Assembly (NCBI RefSeq): GCF_007570825.1
Contig: NZ_SUNB01000002.1
Span: 853,036 to 917,035 of the forward strand
Length of the DNA stretch: 64,000 nt
DNA from: Pleionea sediminis
Lineage (GTDB): Bacteria; Pseudomonadota; Gammaproteobacteria; Enterobacterales; Kangiellaceae
Reading direction: 5' to 3'
The notes beneath the pieces are model-generated. The model worked only from the letters and a program-made list of their open reading frames with translations. It was not told where the DNA came from and ran no database searches. A program made the translations under genes and the position numbers. Positions 1 to 9,127 of the stretch are shown one piece after another (within the stretch, counting starts at the first letter, position 1; each line of letters opens with the position of its first letter).

Positions 1-349
1 TGGTTACAACACAAGTATCTTGCTCGATAAGCCAATGAGCATTATCGCCAACCGCTTTTGCATCTGCCGCTACTTGCTCAAAAGAGTTTGGATCCATAAA
101 GTGCCAAAATTCGCCATCAGTATAGAGGTACTCCATATCCTGATCCATGACGTCGGCTCCCTCAACAGATTCGCCCGACTTAAAAGTACGTTCTACCATT
201 CTTCCGGTTAAAAGATACTTTACCTTAGCTCGCGCAAAAGCTTGCCCTTTACCAGGCCGAACGAATTCGTTCTCAACAATCACGCAAGGCTCGCCGTCTT
301 GCATTATTTTTAGGCCATTACGAAAATCATTGGTACTATAAGACGCCAT
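1..349 (-). CDS. efp: Elongation factor P, N-terminal part (cut by window edge)
   Basis: EF-P binds ribosomes stalled on polyproline stretches and helps form the peptide bond. The reverse strand from the ATG at 349 reads [20 protein letters not shown] and continues with the KOW-like EF-P N-domain. The PGKGQAF loop carries the lysine that is beta-lysylated in this family (Lys34 in E. coli). About 116 residues are present; the OB domains lie beyond base 1. It is divergent from epmB, the gene for the aminomutase that makes the (R)-beta-lysine used for the modification, with only 39 bp between the two starts, so its promoter must sit in or overlap the start of epmB. Assignment is secure; only the remainder of the gene is unseen. 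Confidence 0.95.
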   Translation of the reverse strand, partial: MASYSTNDFRNGLKIMQDGEPCVIVENEFVRPGKGQAFARAKVKYLLTGRMVERTFKSGESVEGADVMDQDMEYLYTDGEFWHFMDPNSFEQVAADAKAVGDNAHWLIEQDTCVVT

Positions 350-388
350 CGGATACCTCTGGTCAAAAGTTAAACTATCGAGTCAATA

Positions 389-1423
389 ATGAAAGGCGCA
401 ATAATACCCTGTTCTCCCCCTGTTTGTCACAAGCAGGATTGGAAAAAACAATTAGCAACGGCAATTACTGATCCTGGTGCCCTTCTCGAGCTTCTTAAAA
501 TCAACAAAGAACAAATGGGCAAAGGTAACGCTCAAAGTTTGTTTTCACTTAAAGTACCCTACGCTTACATCACCAGAATGAAACAAGGTGATCCGAACGA
601 TCCTTTATTTCTTCAAGTTTGGCCACATGATGCTGAATTTGTTACGAGCCCTGATTTTATTGCCGATCCTTTAGAAGAAAAAAGTAGTAATCCAATACCC
701 GGGCTTCTTCACAAGTACAAATCGCGAGTACTTACTATCACCACAGCATCTTGTGCAATAAACTGTCGCTATTGTTTTCGTCGCCATTTTGATTATCAAA
801 ACCAATCTTATAACGATACGGCTTGGAATTCCTGGGCAGATTACATTAAACAACACCCTGAAATCGATGAAGTGATTTTAAGTGGCGGCGAACCATTACT
901 ACTTCCCGACGATAAACTTGCCCGCCTGTTACAACAGCTCGAATTATTACCCCAGCTAAAACGCTTGAGGATTCACAGCCGACTCCCCTTAGTTATTCCA
1001 GACAGAATTACTGAAGAATTCACGGCTTTGGCAAAGTCTTCACGCCTGCAGTGGGTTTTAGTGTGGCATATCAATCATCCCGCTGAAATTGATGACGCTG
1101 TCCAAGATGCAGCTAAGCTCTGTCACGATGCAGGCATAGTTCAATTCAATCAGTCTGTGCTATTAAAAAAAGTTAATGACTCAATTGAAGTAATGCAGAA
1201 ACTAAGTGAGCGCTTATTTACTAATAGAATTCAGCCCTACTACTTACACCTTCTGGATCGCGTTGCTGGGGTTCAGCACTTTGAAGTCACAGAAAACAAA
1301 GCATTGAAGTTATACAATCAAATGTTGGTCGAGCTTCCCGGCTATCTTGTTCCAAAACTTGTTAGAGAGGAGCCCGCCAAATCGAGTAAAACACCGATAA
1401 ATATCAGTGAAGCGCCCATTTAA
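389..1423 (+). CDS. epmB: EF-P (R)-beta-lysylation protein EpmB (lysine 2,3-aminomutase type radical SAM enzyme)
   Basis: A 344-residue radical SAM/PLP enzyme that converts L-lysine to (R)-beta-lysine, which EpmA then attaches to EF-P. The [4Fe-4S] motif CxxxCxxC is seen at C122, C126 and C129 (SCAINCRYCFRRHF), close to the positions in E. coli EpmB, and is followed by an SGGEPLL motif near residue 170. Length matches the short EpmB class rather than longer fermentative lysine aminomutases. It lies head-to-head with efp, as in enterics. I see no strong Shine-Dalgarno before the ATG, but the N-terminus aligns with the family. EpmA is not in the window. Confidence 0.95.
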   Translation: MKGAIIPCSPPVCHKQDWKKQLATAITDPGALLELLKINKEQMGKGNAQSLFSLKVPYAYITRMKQGDPNDPLFLQVWPHDAEFVTSPDFIADPLEEKSSNPIPGLLHKYKSRVLTITTASCAINCRYCFRRHFDYQNQSYNDTAWNSWADYIKQHPEIDEVILSGGEPLLLPDDKLARLLQQLELLPQLKRLRIHSRLPLVIPDRITEEFTALAKSSRLQWVLVWHINHPAEIDDAVQDAAKLCHDAGIVQFNQSVLLKKVNDSIEVMQKLSERLFTNRIQPYYLHLLDRVAGVQHFEVTENKALKLYNQMLVELPGYLVPKLVREEPAKSSKTPINISEAPI

Positions 1424-1683
1424 AGACTCAGAAAAATTTGGATTCATTTAAAATAGCAGAGTAGTGATATATTTATATTCGAAACGGAACTCTGTCTGAT
1501 CTTATTATTCCATACGCTTCTTTACAGCGAACTTTACGTGACAATCGAGGAATTATGAACTATTTATTAAGTGAGTAGAAATATACCTTTGCGAGATTAG
1601 CTTGCAAGTTTGCTGTAATATAGGCGGTTTACGGCTACTATGAAAATAGACAAAATTCATACTAAAAACCGTATATTAGGGAT

Positions 1684-3510
1684 ATGGTCAAAATGATCCA
1701 GGGACAACTGGGGCTGAGCTTTCGTGAGCCTGAAAACCCAAAACCAGCTTTGGTCGAGAAGCTGACACCTAAGCACATTCAGAAATGGCTTGAAACCTTG
1801 CCCGTTGCCAACGTAAGCGACTCTTCGAAACGCTTGTATCAAATACTCCTCGATTGCAACAAATCTCAATTAAGCGACGATGACCGATTTAAAATACTTA
1901 TGAAAATTCACTCCCCGATACAAATAGTATTGAAATCGCTCTCTCGACATTTTACTGGCCACACCCTTAACTTATCAGAAAAACAAAAGAAAATTGCTGC
2001 ATTGGTTCAAGCGATCCATACTGAAATGGCCATCGGCTTTAAAACGATAATTGAACATCAAATAGAATCGCCTAGCCTTTTAAAACGCGGCATGCTCCAT
2101 GCATCCATGTTTATGGCGTTAGAGTATTTATCCCTCACCGTCGTTCGCTGTTATCAGGTCTATACCGATATTCCTGCCAGGTTGTGGAAAGAAATAAATT
2201 TGATATACCGTTCGTCCCTTGAGCAAAAAATACAAGACAAAGAATGCGAATATGAAGGTTTTCAACATGAGCATTCCATACGTGACATTTTTGTAAAAAT
2301 TTGCTTGCTTTCCATGGCCAACCCTTACCAATTACGCCAGCAAGAAATTGAAACCGTATTCAACGGACTTCAAAAATACGTCGAACATTGTAAGGTAGAA
2401 AACGCCAGTCGTTTTGAAAACCGGTATGTTGTTGATCTGAATCAGGCCCGCCCCCCCATTCATCAGGCACTAATAAAGATGCGCCCTAATAAAGACACCA
2501 TCGCTTTTAATTTGGATGATGTTGTTGCCGAGCTACAAGAGCATCTTCAAAAGTCATCCAGTGAGAAAGTATCGGCTAAAGGATTATCATTACGACTAAC
2601 CCGCCACCTACTTAAGAATTGGGCACACCTATCGTCTCGTAATTTTGCTAGAACCGCCTGCGATGGGCACATACGCGTTAGTATTGGTCTAAGTGCAACA
2701 TTTCAAATTCTAAAAGGCACCGACACTGAATCGGACGAACCTACGACACTTGAAGAGTTCGAAGGCAGTTTACATAACGTTACTCTTGTCGACGATCATG
2801 AGACCGTCAATATGCTGGACCACTTTGGCAACGAAAACTATCAACGAAAGTCACCCGATGAAGATATCTGGGCAAAGATGTACCGCCCAAAAGAAGCGGC
2901 ACCCGACAGCAAAGAAGTCGATTACGCGAAAGCCTTTGGTAGCGATAAACTGAAAAGCCATGCCCATTACGACTTACTTGAAGCTGACATCGTTAACATA
3001 AGTCCTGGTGGCTATTGCATTGTCATGAGTGAAAATACTCCAAACAATACTCAAACAGGAGAGGTGATTGGCCTAGTCGAGACTGAGGCTGACGGCCATG
3101 AAACTTGGCACATAGGCGTCATTCGCTGGATTAAACGAGTAAAAGGCACCTCAGGCGTACAATTGGGCATACAGCTAATTGCACCTGGCGCTAAACCCAT
3201 TCTATCTCAATTAAAAAACGGCAAAACCCGAGGCCAATCATTCCAGAACGCTCTAATGCTCCCGGCACTCAAGGGCATTGACCAGCCAGCAACGTTGCTT
3301 ACCAATCCAATTCTCTTTACAACAGAACAGAAAGTGACGATTGTCGATGGCACTGAAAAATACGATGTCCGCTTGACCAAGCTTGTATCATCGTCGCAAG
3401 GCTACCGACAGTTTTACTTTGAGCCGATTAAATCATCGCAGTCAACGGGTAGCTCGCTGGACATTTCTCGAACGGATGAAGGCTTTGATGATGTATGGGA
3501 TTTGATCTAG
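1684..3510 (+). CDS. Large protein with C-terminal PilZ-like domain
   Basis: A 608-residue soluble protein of unknown function. The first 300 residues look all-helical, with no membrane segment or signal peptide. Residues about 425-510 look like a PilZ beta-barrel: an (N/D)xSxxG element (NISPGG, residues 438-443) and later strands of the type GVIRWIKRVKG...GVQLGIQLI. The RxxxR element that normally precedes the NxSxxG motif in c-di-GMP binders is not evident, so nucleotide binding is doubtful. It is followed after 167 bp by the FimX-like gene on the same strand, which suggests a shared role in c-di-GMP signalling. The start at 1684 has an AGGG 5-6 bases upstream; an in-frame ATG at 1696 is possible. 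Confidence 0.7.
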   Translation: MVKMIQGQLGLSFREPENPKPALVEKLTPKHIQKWLETLPVANVSDSSKRLYQILLDCNKSQLSDDDRFKILMKIHSPIQIVLKSLSRHFTGHTLNLSEKQKKIAALVQAIHTEMAIGFKTIIEHQIESPSLLKRGMLHASMFMALEYLSLTVVRCYQVYTDIPARLWKEINLIYRSSLEQKIQDKECEYEGFQHEHSIRDIFVKICLLSMANPYQLRQQEIETVFNGLQKYVEHCKVENASRFENRYVVDLNQARPPIHQALIKMRPNKDTIAFNLDDVVAELQEHLQKSSSEKVSAKGLSLRLTRHLLKNWAHLSSRNFARTACDGHIRVSIGLSATFQILKGTDTESDEPTTLEEFEGSLHNVTLVDDHETVNMLDHFGNENYQRKSPDEDIWAKMYRPKEAAPDSKEVDYAKAFGSDKLKSHAHYDLLEADIVNISPGGYCIVMSENTPNNTQTGEVIGLVETEADGHETWHIGVIRWIKRVKGTSGVQLGIQLIAPGAKPILSQLKNGKTRGQSFQNALMLPALKGIDQPATLLTNPILFTTEQKVTIVDGTEKYDVRLTKLVSSSQGYRQFYFEPIKSSQSTGSSLDISRTDEGFDDVWDLI

Positions 3511-3677
3511 CTCACATTATTGAATCCATCGAGAGTCAATTTGTCAGACCAACGGTTTCTAACTTCCTCGAACTCAGCTACAATTCTTAAAGCGGTTGAA
3601 ATTTAGTGATTTCCTCGCTAACTTCCTCAATCGTATTGCTCCAACAAAAACATTAATTAAAGGAAAATCTGAGCTGC

Positions 3678-5744
3678 ATGGCTAACGACATCAAACCCGT
3701 TCATTTGTTGTTACTGGAACCATCCTCAAATGATGCCGAAACCATGATCACGACATTGCGCAATCATGGCTATCCGGTCCGGGCGACTCAAGTCGTCAAA
3801 GAAGAAGATTTACAAGAGCAGCTCTCACGCCAGTCTTGGGATCTCTGTTTAACCAGAGCCAAAGTCAATGACCTGACCACTGGCCGTGTTATTGAATTGA
3901 TTGATGAATATGGCCGAGACGTACCTGTTATCTTGATTACCGGAGAAGACAGTGAGGAGCAACTCATTGCCGCACTTAAATCGGGTGTTAAAGATTTAGT
4001 TCCCTTCAAAAGTCAGGAACGACTTTTCTTAGTCGCCAGAAGAGAACTGGAAAATCTCGACCAACGAAAGCTGAGAAAAAAAGCAGAACTTCAACTTTCC
4101 GAAACAGAAAAGCGCTGTAGCCTTCTGCTCGATAGCTCACAGGATGCTATCGCCTACATTCACGATGGTATGCATATCTACGCCAACCAGGCGTATGTCG
4201 ATCTCTTCGACTTTGAAGATCAAGACGAACTTTTGTGCATGCCTGTCATGGACATGATTGAATCGAGTTGTCACGACGACTTCAAACAGTTCTTGCGCCA
4301 ATACGCGAAAAACCCTTCGAACAATACTTTTGCCTGCATGGGACTGAAAAGTGATGGAAGCGATTTTGAAGCCATCATGACAGTATCTAATGCGACTTAT
4401 GACAACGAAGCCTGTACTCAAGTACTGATAAAAACCTCAAATGACAACGCCGAACTGGAAGCAAAAGTAAAAGAGCTTAGCGCACAAGATGTTCTAACCG
4501 GCTTATACAATCAAACTTATTTCCAAGAACGGCTGGACGAAGTAATTTCAACCGGCTCTCAGTCTGGGCAAGGTCGCCACTTACTCTTTATCGAGCTCGA
4601 TCAATTTGAAACCATTGAAAAAGAGTTTGGCATTACTGGCACCGACGACATTATTACCGGCGTTGCCAACTGGTTAGAACAGAACACCGATGAAGAAACA
4701 TTGCTAGCCCGATATGGAAACGAGGCATTCATGGCGATGGTTGATAACGAATCTCCCTCAGCGGTTAAGACCTTCGCTGAAAAATTATGCCATGATGTAA
4801 AAGATCACCTGTTTGAAATAGAAGGTAAAACGCAAAAACTCACTTTCAGTATCGGTATAACGCCTGTAGGCGATCAAGCCAACAGCGGCAAAGAACTGAT
4901 TGCCAACGCTCATGCTGCTTGCGTCAGGGCTTTCAAAAAAGGTGGTGACAACGTCAAAGCGTTTAATAAAACTATCGACACTTCAAGTGGCGAAAATAGC
5001 GAAATGATCGAGAAGATCCACGATGCTATTGAAAATGGCAAGCTTAGCCTGTTATTCCAACCCATTGTCAAACTACATGGCGACGAACGTCCCTTGTATC
5101 AGTCGCTATTAAGAATGCAAACTGAAGACGCGACTTTAACTCCCGAAGAAATTTTTCCCGTTGCCGAGTCGGCAGGACTCGCGTCAAAGCTTGATCGTTG
5201 GGTGTTAATGCAGTCATTGAAGCAACTCCATAAATCAAAAGTTAAAGCATCTCTTTTCGTTTATTTGTCCGCATCGGCACTCACTGATGAAGGCATGGTG
5301 AATTTTATAGGCGAGCTCTTCAAATCCACCAAAATGCCAAAAACGTCACTAGTGATTACGGTTAAAGCACAAGACGCACTTACTTACCTAAAACGCGTCA
5401 TTTTGATGAGTCAGTCGTTGAAGAAAATTGGAGTGCCTTTCGCTATCAGTCATCTTCACGAAAATGACGAGCATTTCACATTGATGGATCAACTGCTTCC
5501 CGATTATGCCATCAGTGACGGTGACGTCACCATGAAACTGGCAGAAGGTGGAGATGCGCTCTCAAACATCACTCGAGTGTGTCAGGAAGCACATCAAAGA
5601 GACATTCTTACTGTTGTACCGAAAGTTGAAGACGCAGCCAGTTTGGCAGCTCTGTGGCCATTAGGTGTTGGCTACATCCAGGGACTTTACCTACAAGCGC
5701 CTATGGATGGGTTAAACTTTGACTTTTCCTCGACAGAATTCTAA
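3678..5744 (+). CDS. FimX-like REC-PAS-GGDEF-EAL protein, probably a non-catalytic c-di-GMP sensor
   Basis: A 688-residue protein with a receiver-like domain (about 8-125), PAS (about 145-255), GGDEF (about 270-430) and EAL (about 440-680). All catalytic signatures are degenerate: the expected phospho-acceptor Asp is missing in the receiver (DLCLTRAKV), GGDEF is YGNEA, the EAL motif reads YQSLLRM, and the loop that normally holds DDFG reads ISHLHEND. The fold motifs FQPIV and GYIQGLY are kept. This pattern matches FimX, a c-di-GMP effector of type IV pili. serB follows convergently, as in Pseudomonas. An AAGGAAA lies about 13 bases before the ATG. A residual phosphodiesterase role is unlikely. 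Confidence 0.85.
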   Translation: MANDIKPVHLLLLEPSSNDAETMITTLRNHGYPVRATQVVKEEDLQEQLSRQSWDLCLTRAKVNDLTTGRVIELIDEYGRDVPVILITGEDSEEQLIAALKSGVKDLVPFKSQERLFLVARRELENLDQRKLRKKAELQLSETEKRCSLLLDSSQDAIAYIHDGMHIYANQAYVDLFDFEDQDELLCMPVMDMIESSCHDDFKQFLRQYAKNPSNNTFACMGLKSDGSDFEAIMTVSNATYDNEACTQVLIKTSNDNAELEAKVKELSAQDVLTGLYNQTYFQERLDEVISTGSQSGQGRHLLFIELDQFETIEKEFGITGTDDIITGVANWLEQNTDEETLLARYGNEAFMAMVDNESPSAVKTFAEKLCHDVKDHLFEIEGKTQKLTFSIGITPVGDQANSGKELIANAHAACVRAFKKGGDNVKAFNKTIDTSSGENSEMIEKIHDAIENGKLSLLFQPIVKLHGDERPLYQSLLRMQTEDATLTPEEIFPVAESAGLASKLDRWVLMQSLKQLHKSKVKASLFVYLSASALTDEGMVNFIGELFKSTKMPKTSLVITVKAQDALTYLKRVILMSQSLKKIGVPFAISHLHENDEHFTLMDQLLPDYAISDGDVTMKLAEGGDALSNITRVCQEAHQRDILTVVPKVEDAASLAALWPLGVGYIQGLYLQAPMDGLNFDFSSTEF

Positions 5745-5772
5745 TAATAATTAACCGGCGAGACTTACAAAG

Positions 5773-6702
5773 TTAGTCGGTTAACAATGTTATGAGTTGG
5801 CTCATATCGGGTTTATAAATTGATGCATTGGCTTCTTTTCGGACCTTTGGTTTGGCATCAAATGCAACCCCGAGCCCCGCTGCTTCCATCATAGGCAAGT
5901 CGTTAGCGCCATCACCAATCGCCCAGACCTCTTCTGACTTAAGCCCTAAAGAATCACGAATTTCTATGAGGTGATTTCGCTTTTGGTGACCATCTACAAT
6001 CGTTCCTAAAACCTTACCCGTCAAAGTACCGCTGTTTTCTTCCAGAGTATTTGCAAATGCATAATCGAGACCGAGATCATTTTTTAATTGATTAACAAAC
6101 GGAACGAAACCACCAGAAACAACAGCTACTTTACAATTATTCGTCTTAGCCCAATTGGTAACCTTATTAACCCCCTTGGTCACCGGTAGAGAGCTCGCCA
6201 GAGTATCTATAACCTTGAGAGGTAATCCATCAAGCAATGCCACTCGCTCACGCAGACTTTCTGAAAAATCGAGCTCGCCACGCATCGCGCGCTCAGTTAT
6301 CTCGGATACTTTGTCATAAAATCCACACTGCCGCGCTAACTCATCAATGCATTCCATTTGTATTAACGTCGAATCCATATCAAAAACCATCAGCTTAGGC
6401 TTAATAAAACGGTGTTGAGATGCGACTAGCGCATAATTAAAGGACTGACTGGAAAGCCATTCACGTAGCTTACTGAAAGCAATTTCATCCATCCAAAGCA
6501 ATACTTCAAAACTAGCTTCGGTCAAACGAATAACTTTAAAAGCATCCACCTTAGTCAGATGCATTATCTTATTAAGATCTGGAAAATCCAGAGTTTGACT
6601 ATTCCAGATACGCAAGCTGAATTGAGCTTCTTCATTTATTTCTTGAGATACAAACGTCGATTTCTGGCGAACGAGTGTTTGATTAACAATATCAGAATTC
6701 AA
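5773..6702 (-). CDS. serB: Phosphoserine phosphatase
   Basis: HAD-superfamily enzyme catalysing the last step of serine biosynthesis. HAD motif I DMDSTL (nucleophile and acid Asp), motif II VSGGF and motif III/IV GDGANDLPMM are all present, after a roughly 100-residue N-terminal ACT-like region. The 309-residue length is close to E. coli SerB (322). The only start upstream of the conserved region is a TTG at 6702 with a weak ribosome site; the next ATG is at residue 46. It converges with the FimX-like gene, and an inverted repeat TTAACC/GGTTAA overlaps the two 3' ends. Confidence 0.95.
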   Translation of the reverse strand: MNSDIVNQTLVRQKSTFVSQEINEEAQFSLRIWNSQTLDFPDLNKIMHLTKVDAFKVIRLTEASFEVLLWMDEIAFSKLREWLSSQSFNYALVASQHRFIKPKLMVFDMDSTLIQMECIDELARQCGFYDKVSEITERAMRGELDFSESLRERVALLDGLPLKVIDTLASSLPVTKGVNKVTNWAKTNNCKVAVVSGGFVPFVNQLKNDLGLDYAFANTLEENSGTLTGKVLGTIVDGHQKRNHLIEIRDSLGLKSEEVWAIGDGANDLPMMEAAGLGVAFDAKPKVRKEANASIYKPDMSQLITLLTD

Positions 6703-6820
6703 AACAGTGATTCACTTTGCTCCAAAATTATTGCGGCAGTGTATCATTGTTAACCTGGAATTGCTCTTATGAAAAAATGTGCGCATAATTCTATAAGACG
6801 CGACTGATACTGAATTTAAG

Positions 6821-8212
6821 ATGACGACTAACGAAGCGCCCAAAACGAATAAAAAACTGCCAACTTCATTTGCCAAATCCTTGTTATTAATGCTTTTTCT
6901 AACCGCAAGTGTATTTTTGTGTGCTTGGCTTTGGTTAACCTCACAGTTAGAAAGCTTACTTCAACATAAAGTTGAAGAAACTGGGCGGCAATTAACACAA
7001 GTAGCTGCCATAGCTAGCGCAGAAGCGGTTATCGCAGAAGACACTGTTTTTTTAAAGAAATTAACTTCAGAACTAGTAAAAGAAGCTTTCATTAATAAAG
7101 TTTCTGTATACCGCATAGACGGAACTCTAATAATCGAAAGTACAACCGATAAAACAGACACTGCCCCAAAACAGGAACAAAAACCTGAATCAACCGAACT
7201 AGCAACAGAAAGTGATGAGCAAAACTTAAAAGATTGGCTGACAGCCCATTTACCCCAATATTTCAATGATAATTATCCCTTTATGGTTGAGATAAATTGG
7301 GAATCAACATCCGTTGGTTGGTTTGAAATTATTATAAATCGAAAAGAACTCGAACACTCGATACGTGACTCTAGTTATAAAATAACATTAATCGCAATTA
7401 TAGGTTTCCTTATAAGCTTATTTTTAGGGCTTTTTATTGTTTGGCGCAGACATCTTGCGCTCAAAACATTTGTTAAAGAATTAAAACAAAACGATCAATC
7501 AGTGTCAGACTCAGCTATTCACTCACTAGATGAGGCTGCGAGCTCAATAAAGAACAACGATGAGCGCTCTAAAGATCTACACTTTAAATCGGCATCACTG
7601 AAAGGACGGCAGCCAGGAGACAGTCCTAGCCGAGATTTTAAAGGTTGTGTTCAACTATTCCGCATTGGTGTTAATGACGATACGCCATTTAAAACAAAAC
7701 TGGATGCGATCAAAAAATGGCAAGAATTAATTTTTGATGCATCTTCACAATATGGACTGGAAGCAACGATCGTCAGAGATCAGCAAATACTGGTAACAGT
7801 CTCTAGAGAGCAATTAGCTTCTGCACTAAAACTTGCTTTACTGATTTATCAAATACAACAAAAACTGGCAAACAACTCAAGTATTACGGGCCATTGTTTC
7901 ATGAGAATGGGTGAAGAGAAGGTTGTGCTCAAAAAAGTTAACCCTTTTTACTGTTTAATTGAAGGCGATAGCTTTAAAGAATTTGAATCGAGTTTATCGC
8001 AACAAAAACAGTTTGCCTGGATTAGTAAAAATATCGCAGAAATAATTCCTCGAGGACAGCAAAAGGATGACATCCTATCTTCAGGATTTTCACTCGATGG
8101 TTTTCCAGATGAAACAATAAAAATAAAGCTCGAATCAGTTGCATTGATTGAAAGACAAGCAGAACGTTTAGCCAATAAAAGCTGGCCTAAACTTTCTGAG
8201 GAATCTTCTTAG
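6821..8212 (+). CDS. YtjB/AhpA-like inner-membrane protein divergent from serB
   Basis: A 463-residue protein with two membrane segments: one near residues 18-40 and one near 187-208 (ITLIAIIGFLISLFLGLFIV). The segment between them is probably periplasmic, and the C-terminal half is probably cytoplasmic. This architecture and the position next to serB match the YtjB (Smp)/AhpA family. In E. coli ytjB is also divergent from serB. The molecular function of the family is not settled. The end of the gene is 14 bp from the convergent HDOD gene. Confidence 0.7.
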   Translation: MTTNEAPKTNKKLPTSFAKSLLLMLFLTASVFLCAWLWLTSQLESLLQHKVEETGRQLTQVAAIASAEAVIAEDTVFLKKLTSELVKEAFINKVSVYRIDGTLIIESTTDKTDTAPKQEQKPESTELATESDEQNLKDWLTAHLPQYFNDNYPFMVEINWESTSVGWFEIIINRKELEHSIRDSSYKITLIAIIGFLISLFLGLFIVWRRHLALKTFVKELKQNDQSVSDSAIHSLDEAASSIKNNDERSKDLHFKSASLKGRQPGDSPSRDFKGCVQLFRIGVNDDTPFKTKLDAIKKWQELIFDASSQYGLEATIVRDQQILVTVSREQLASALKLALLIYQIQQKLANNSSITGHCFMRMGEEKVVLKKVNPFYCLIEGDSFKEFESSLSQQKQFAWISKNIAEIIPRGQQKDDILSSGFSLDGFPDETIKIKLESVALIERQAERLANKSWPKLSEESS

Positions 8213-8226
8213 AAACAGTTTAAAAT

Positions 8227-9069
8227 TTATGGAATACCACCAAGAGTGTAAGATACGGCATCTTCAAGATCATCTTGATCGTATTCACTCAACCCCAAAA
8301 ATCCCAAAACGGATATTTTAATGTTATCCCACTCATAATCCTTATCCACGCCACCCAATCGCCAGTGTAACTTAACCATATTCTCAGAGACTTTCAGAAC
8401 AGAAACCAGTGATTTTAGTTTGGGATTCTCAATTGACGAATCATCTAGTAAACGATCAACAGAATGATGGTTTTGAACCGCCTGAGAAATGAGCTTCGGT
8501 AATTTCCAAACACGAGTAAGACGGTAGCCAGCCGCCGCATGATGCATACCTATTCGACGAAACTCTTCTCGGACAATTCCTCCATCTTCACGAGAATAGC
8601 ACTCTGATAATATTTCTTCATAATTCTTAACTTTTTGCGCGATAATAGGGATTCCTACATTGTGGAACAGACCGAGAGTATAAGCCTCATCTGTTAATCC
8701 CAAATTCAACTGCCGACATATAGCAGAAGACACAATCGCTACCGCTGAACTCGATTCCCAAAAGTTTTCCATATTAAATGACGTTTCAATTTCTTCCATT
8801 GAAGCGCGCAACATCATGGATTTGACAATATTAACAACGCGTTCGATGCCTAATAATATAACCGCTTGATCAATAGAAACTAAAGGAGACTTCAAGCCAA
8901 AAAATGGGGAGTTTACGGTCTTTAATACAGCAGCGCTGACTCCAGGATCAGAGCGGATACAAGCAGCAATATCATCTAGATTAGTACCAGCCAGCTGAAT
9001 TTCATCAACCAGTTTCGGCTGTGGAGGAATATAAACCCCTTTTAATACATCTTCGGAATTATCAGGCAC
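8227..9069 (-). CDS. HDOD domain protein
   Basis: A 280-residue protein almost filled by an HDOD domain, an HD-related fold without phosphodiesterase activity that is common in bacterial signalling. Recognisable blocks are IAACIRSDPGVSAAVLKTVN, the ILLGIERVVNIVKSMML helix and GLFHNVGIPI. The start is a GTG at 9069 with a poor ribosome site. It sits 58 bp downstream of parC on the same strand, so it may be read from the parE-parC transcript. Targets cannot be inferred from the sequence. Confidence 0.85.
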   Translation of the reverse strand: MPDNSEDVLKGVYIPPQPKLVDEIQLAGTNLDDIAACIRSDPGVSAAVLKTVNSPFFGLKSPLVSIDQAVILLGIERVVNIVKSMMLRASMEEIETSFNMENFWESSSAVAIVSSAICRQLNLGLTDEAYTLGLFHNVGIPIIAQKVKNYEEILSECYSREDGGIVREEFRRIGMHHAAAGYRLTRVWKLPKLISQAVQNHHSVDRLLDDSSIENPKLKSLVSVLKVSENMVKLHWRLGGVDKDYEWDNIKISVLGFLGLSEYDQDDLEDAVSYTLGGIP

Positions 9070-9127
9070 AGTCTATTCTCTAAACGCGGCTTATCGCTTA
9101 AAGAATAGACCATTTATTGAATTGTGA

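Noticed and set aside
1555..1578. Seven-codon ORF (MNYLLSE) with a good GAGG ribosome site between epmB and the PilZ-like gene.
   Set aside because: It has no attenuator, stalling motif or terminator after it, and such short frames with a GAGG occur by chance; nothing supports translation.
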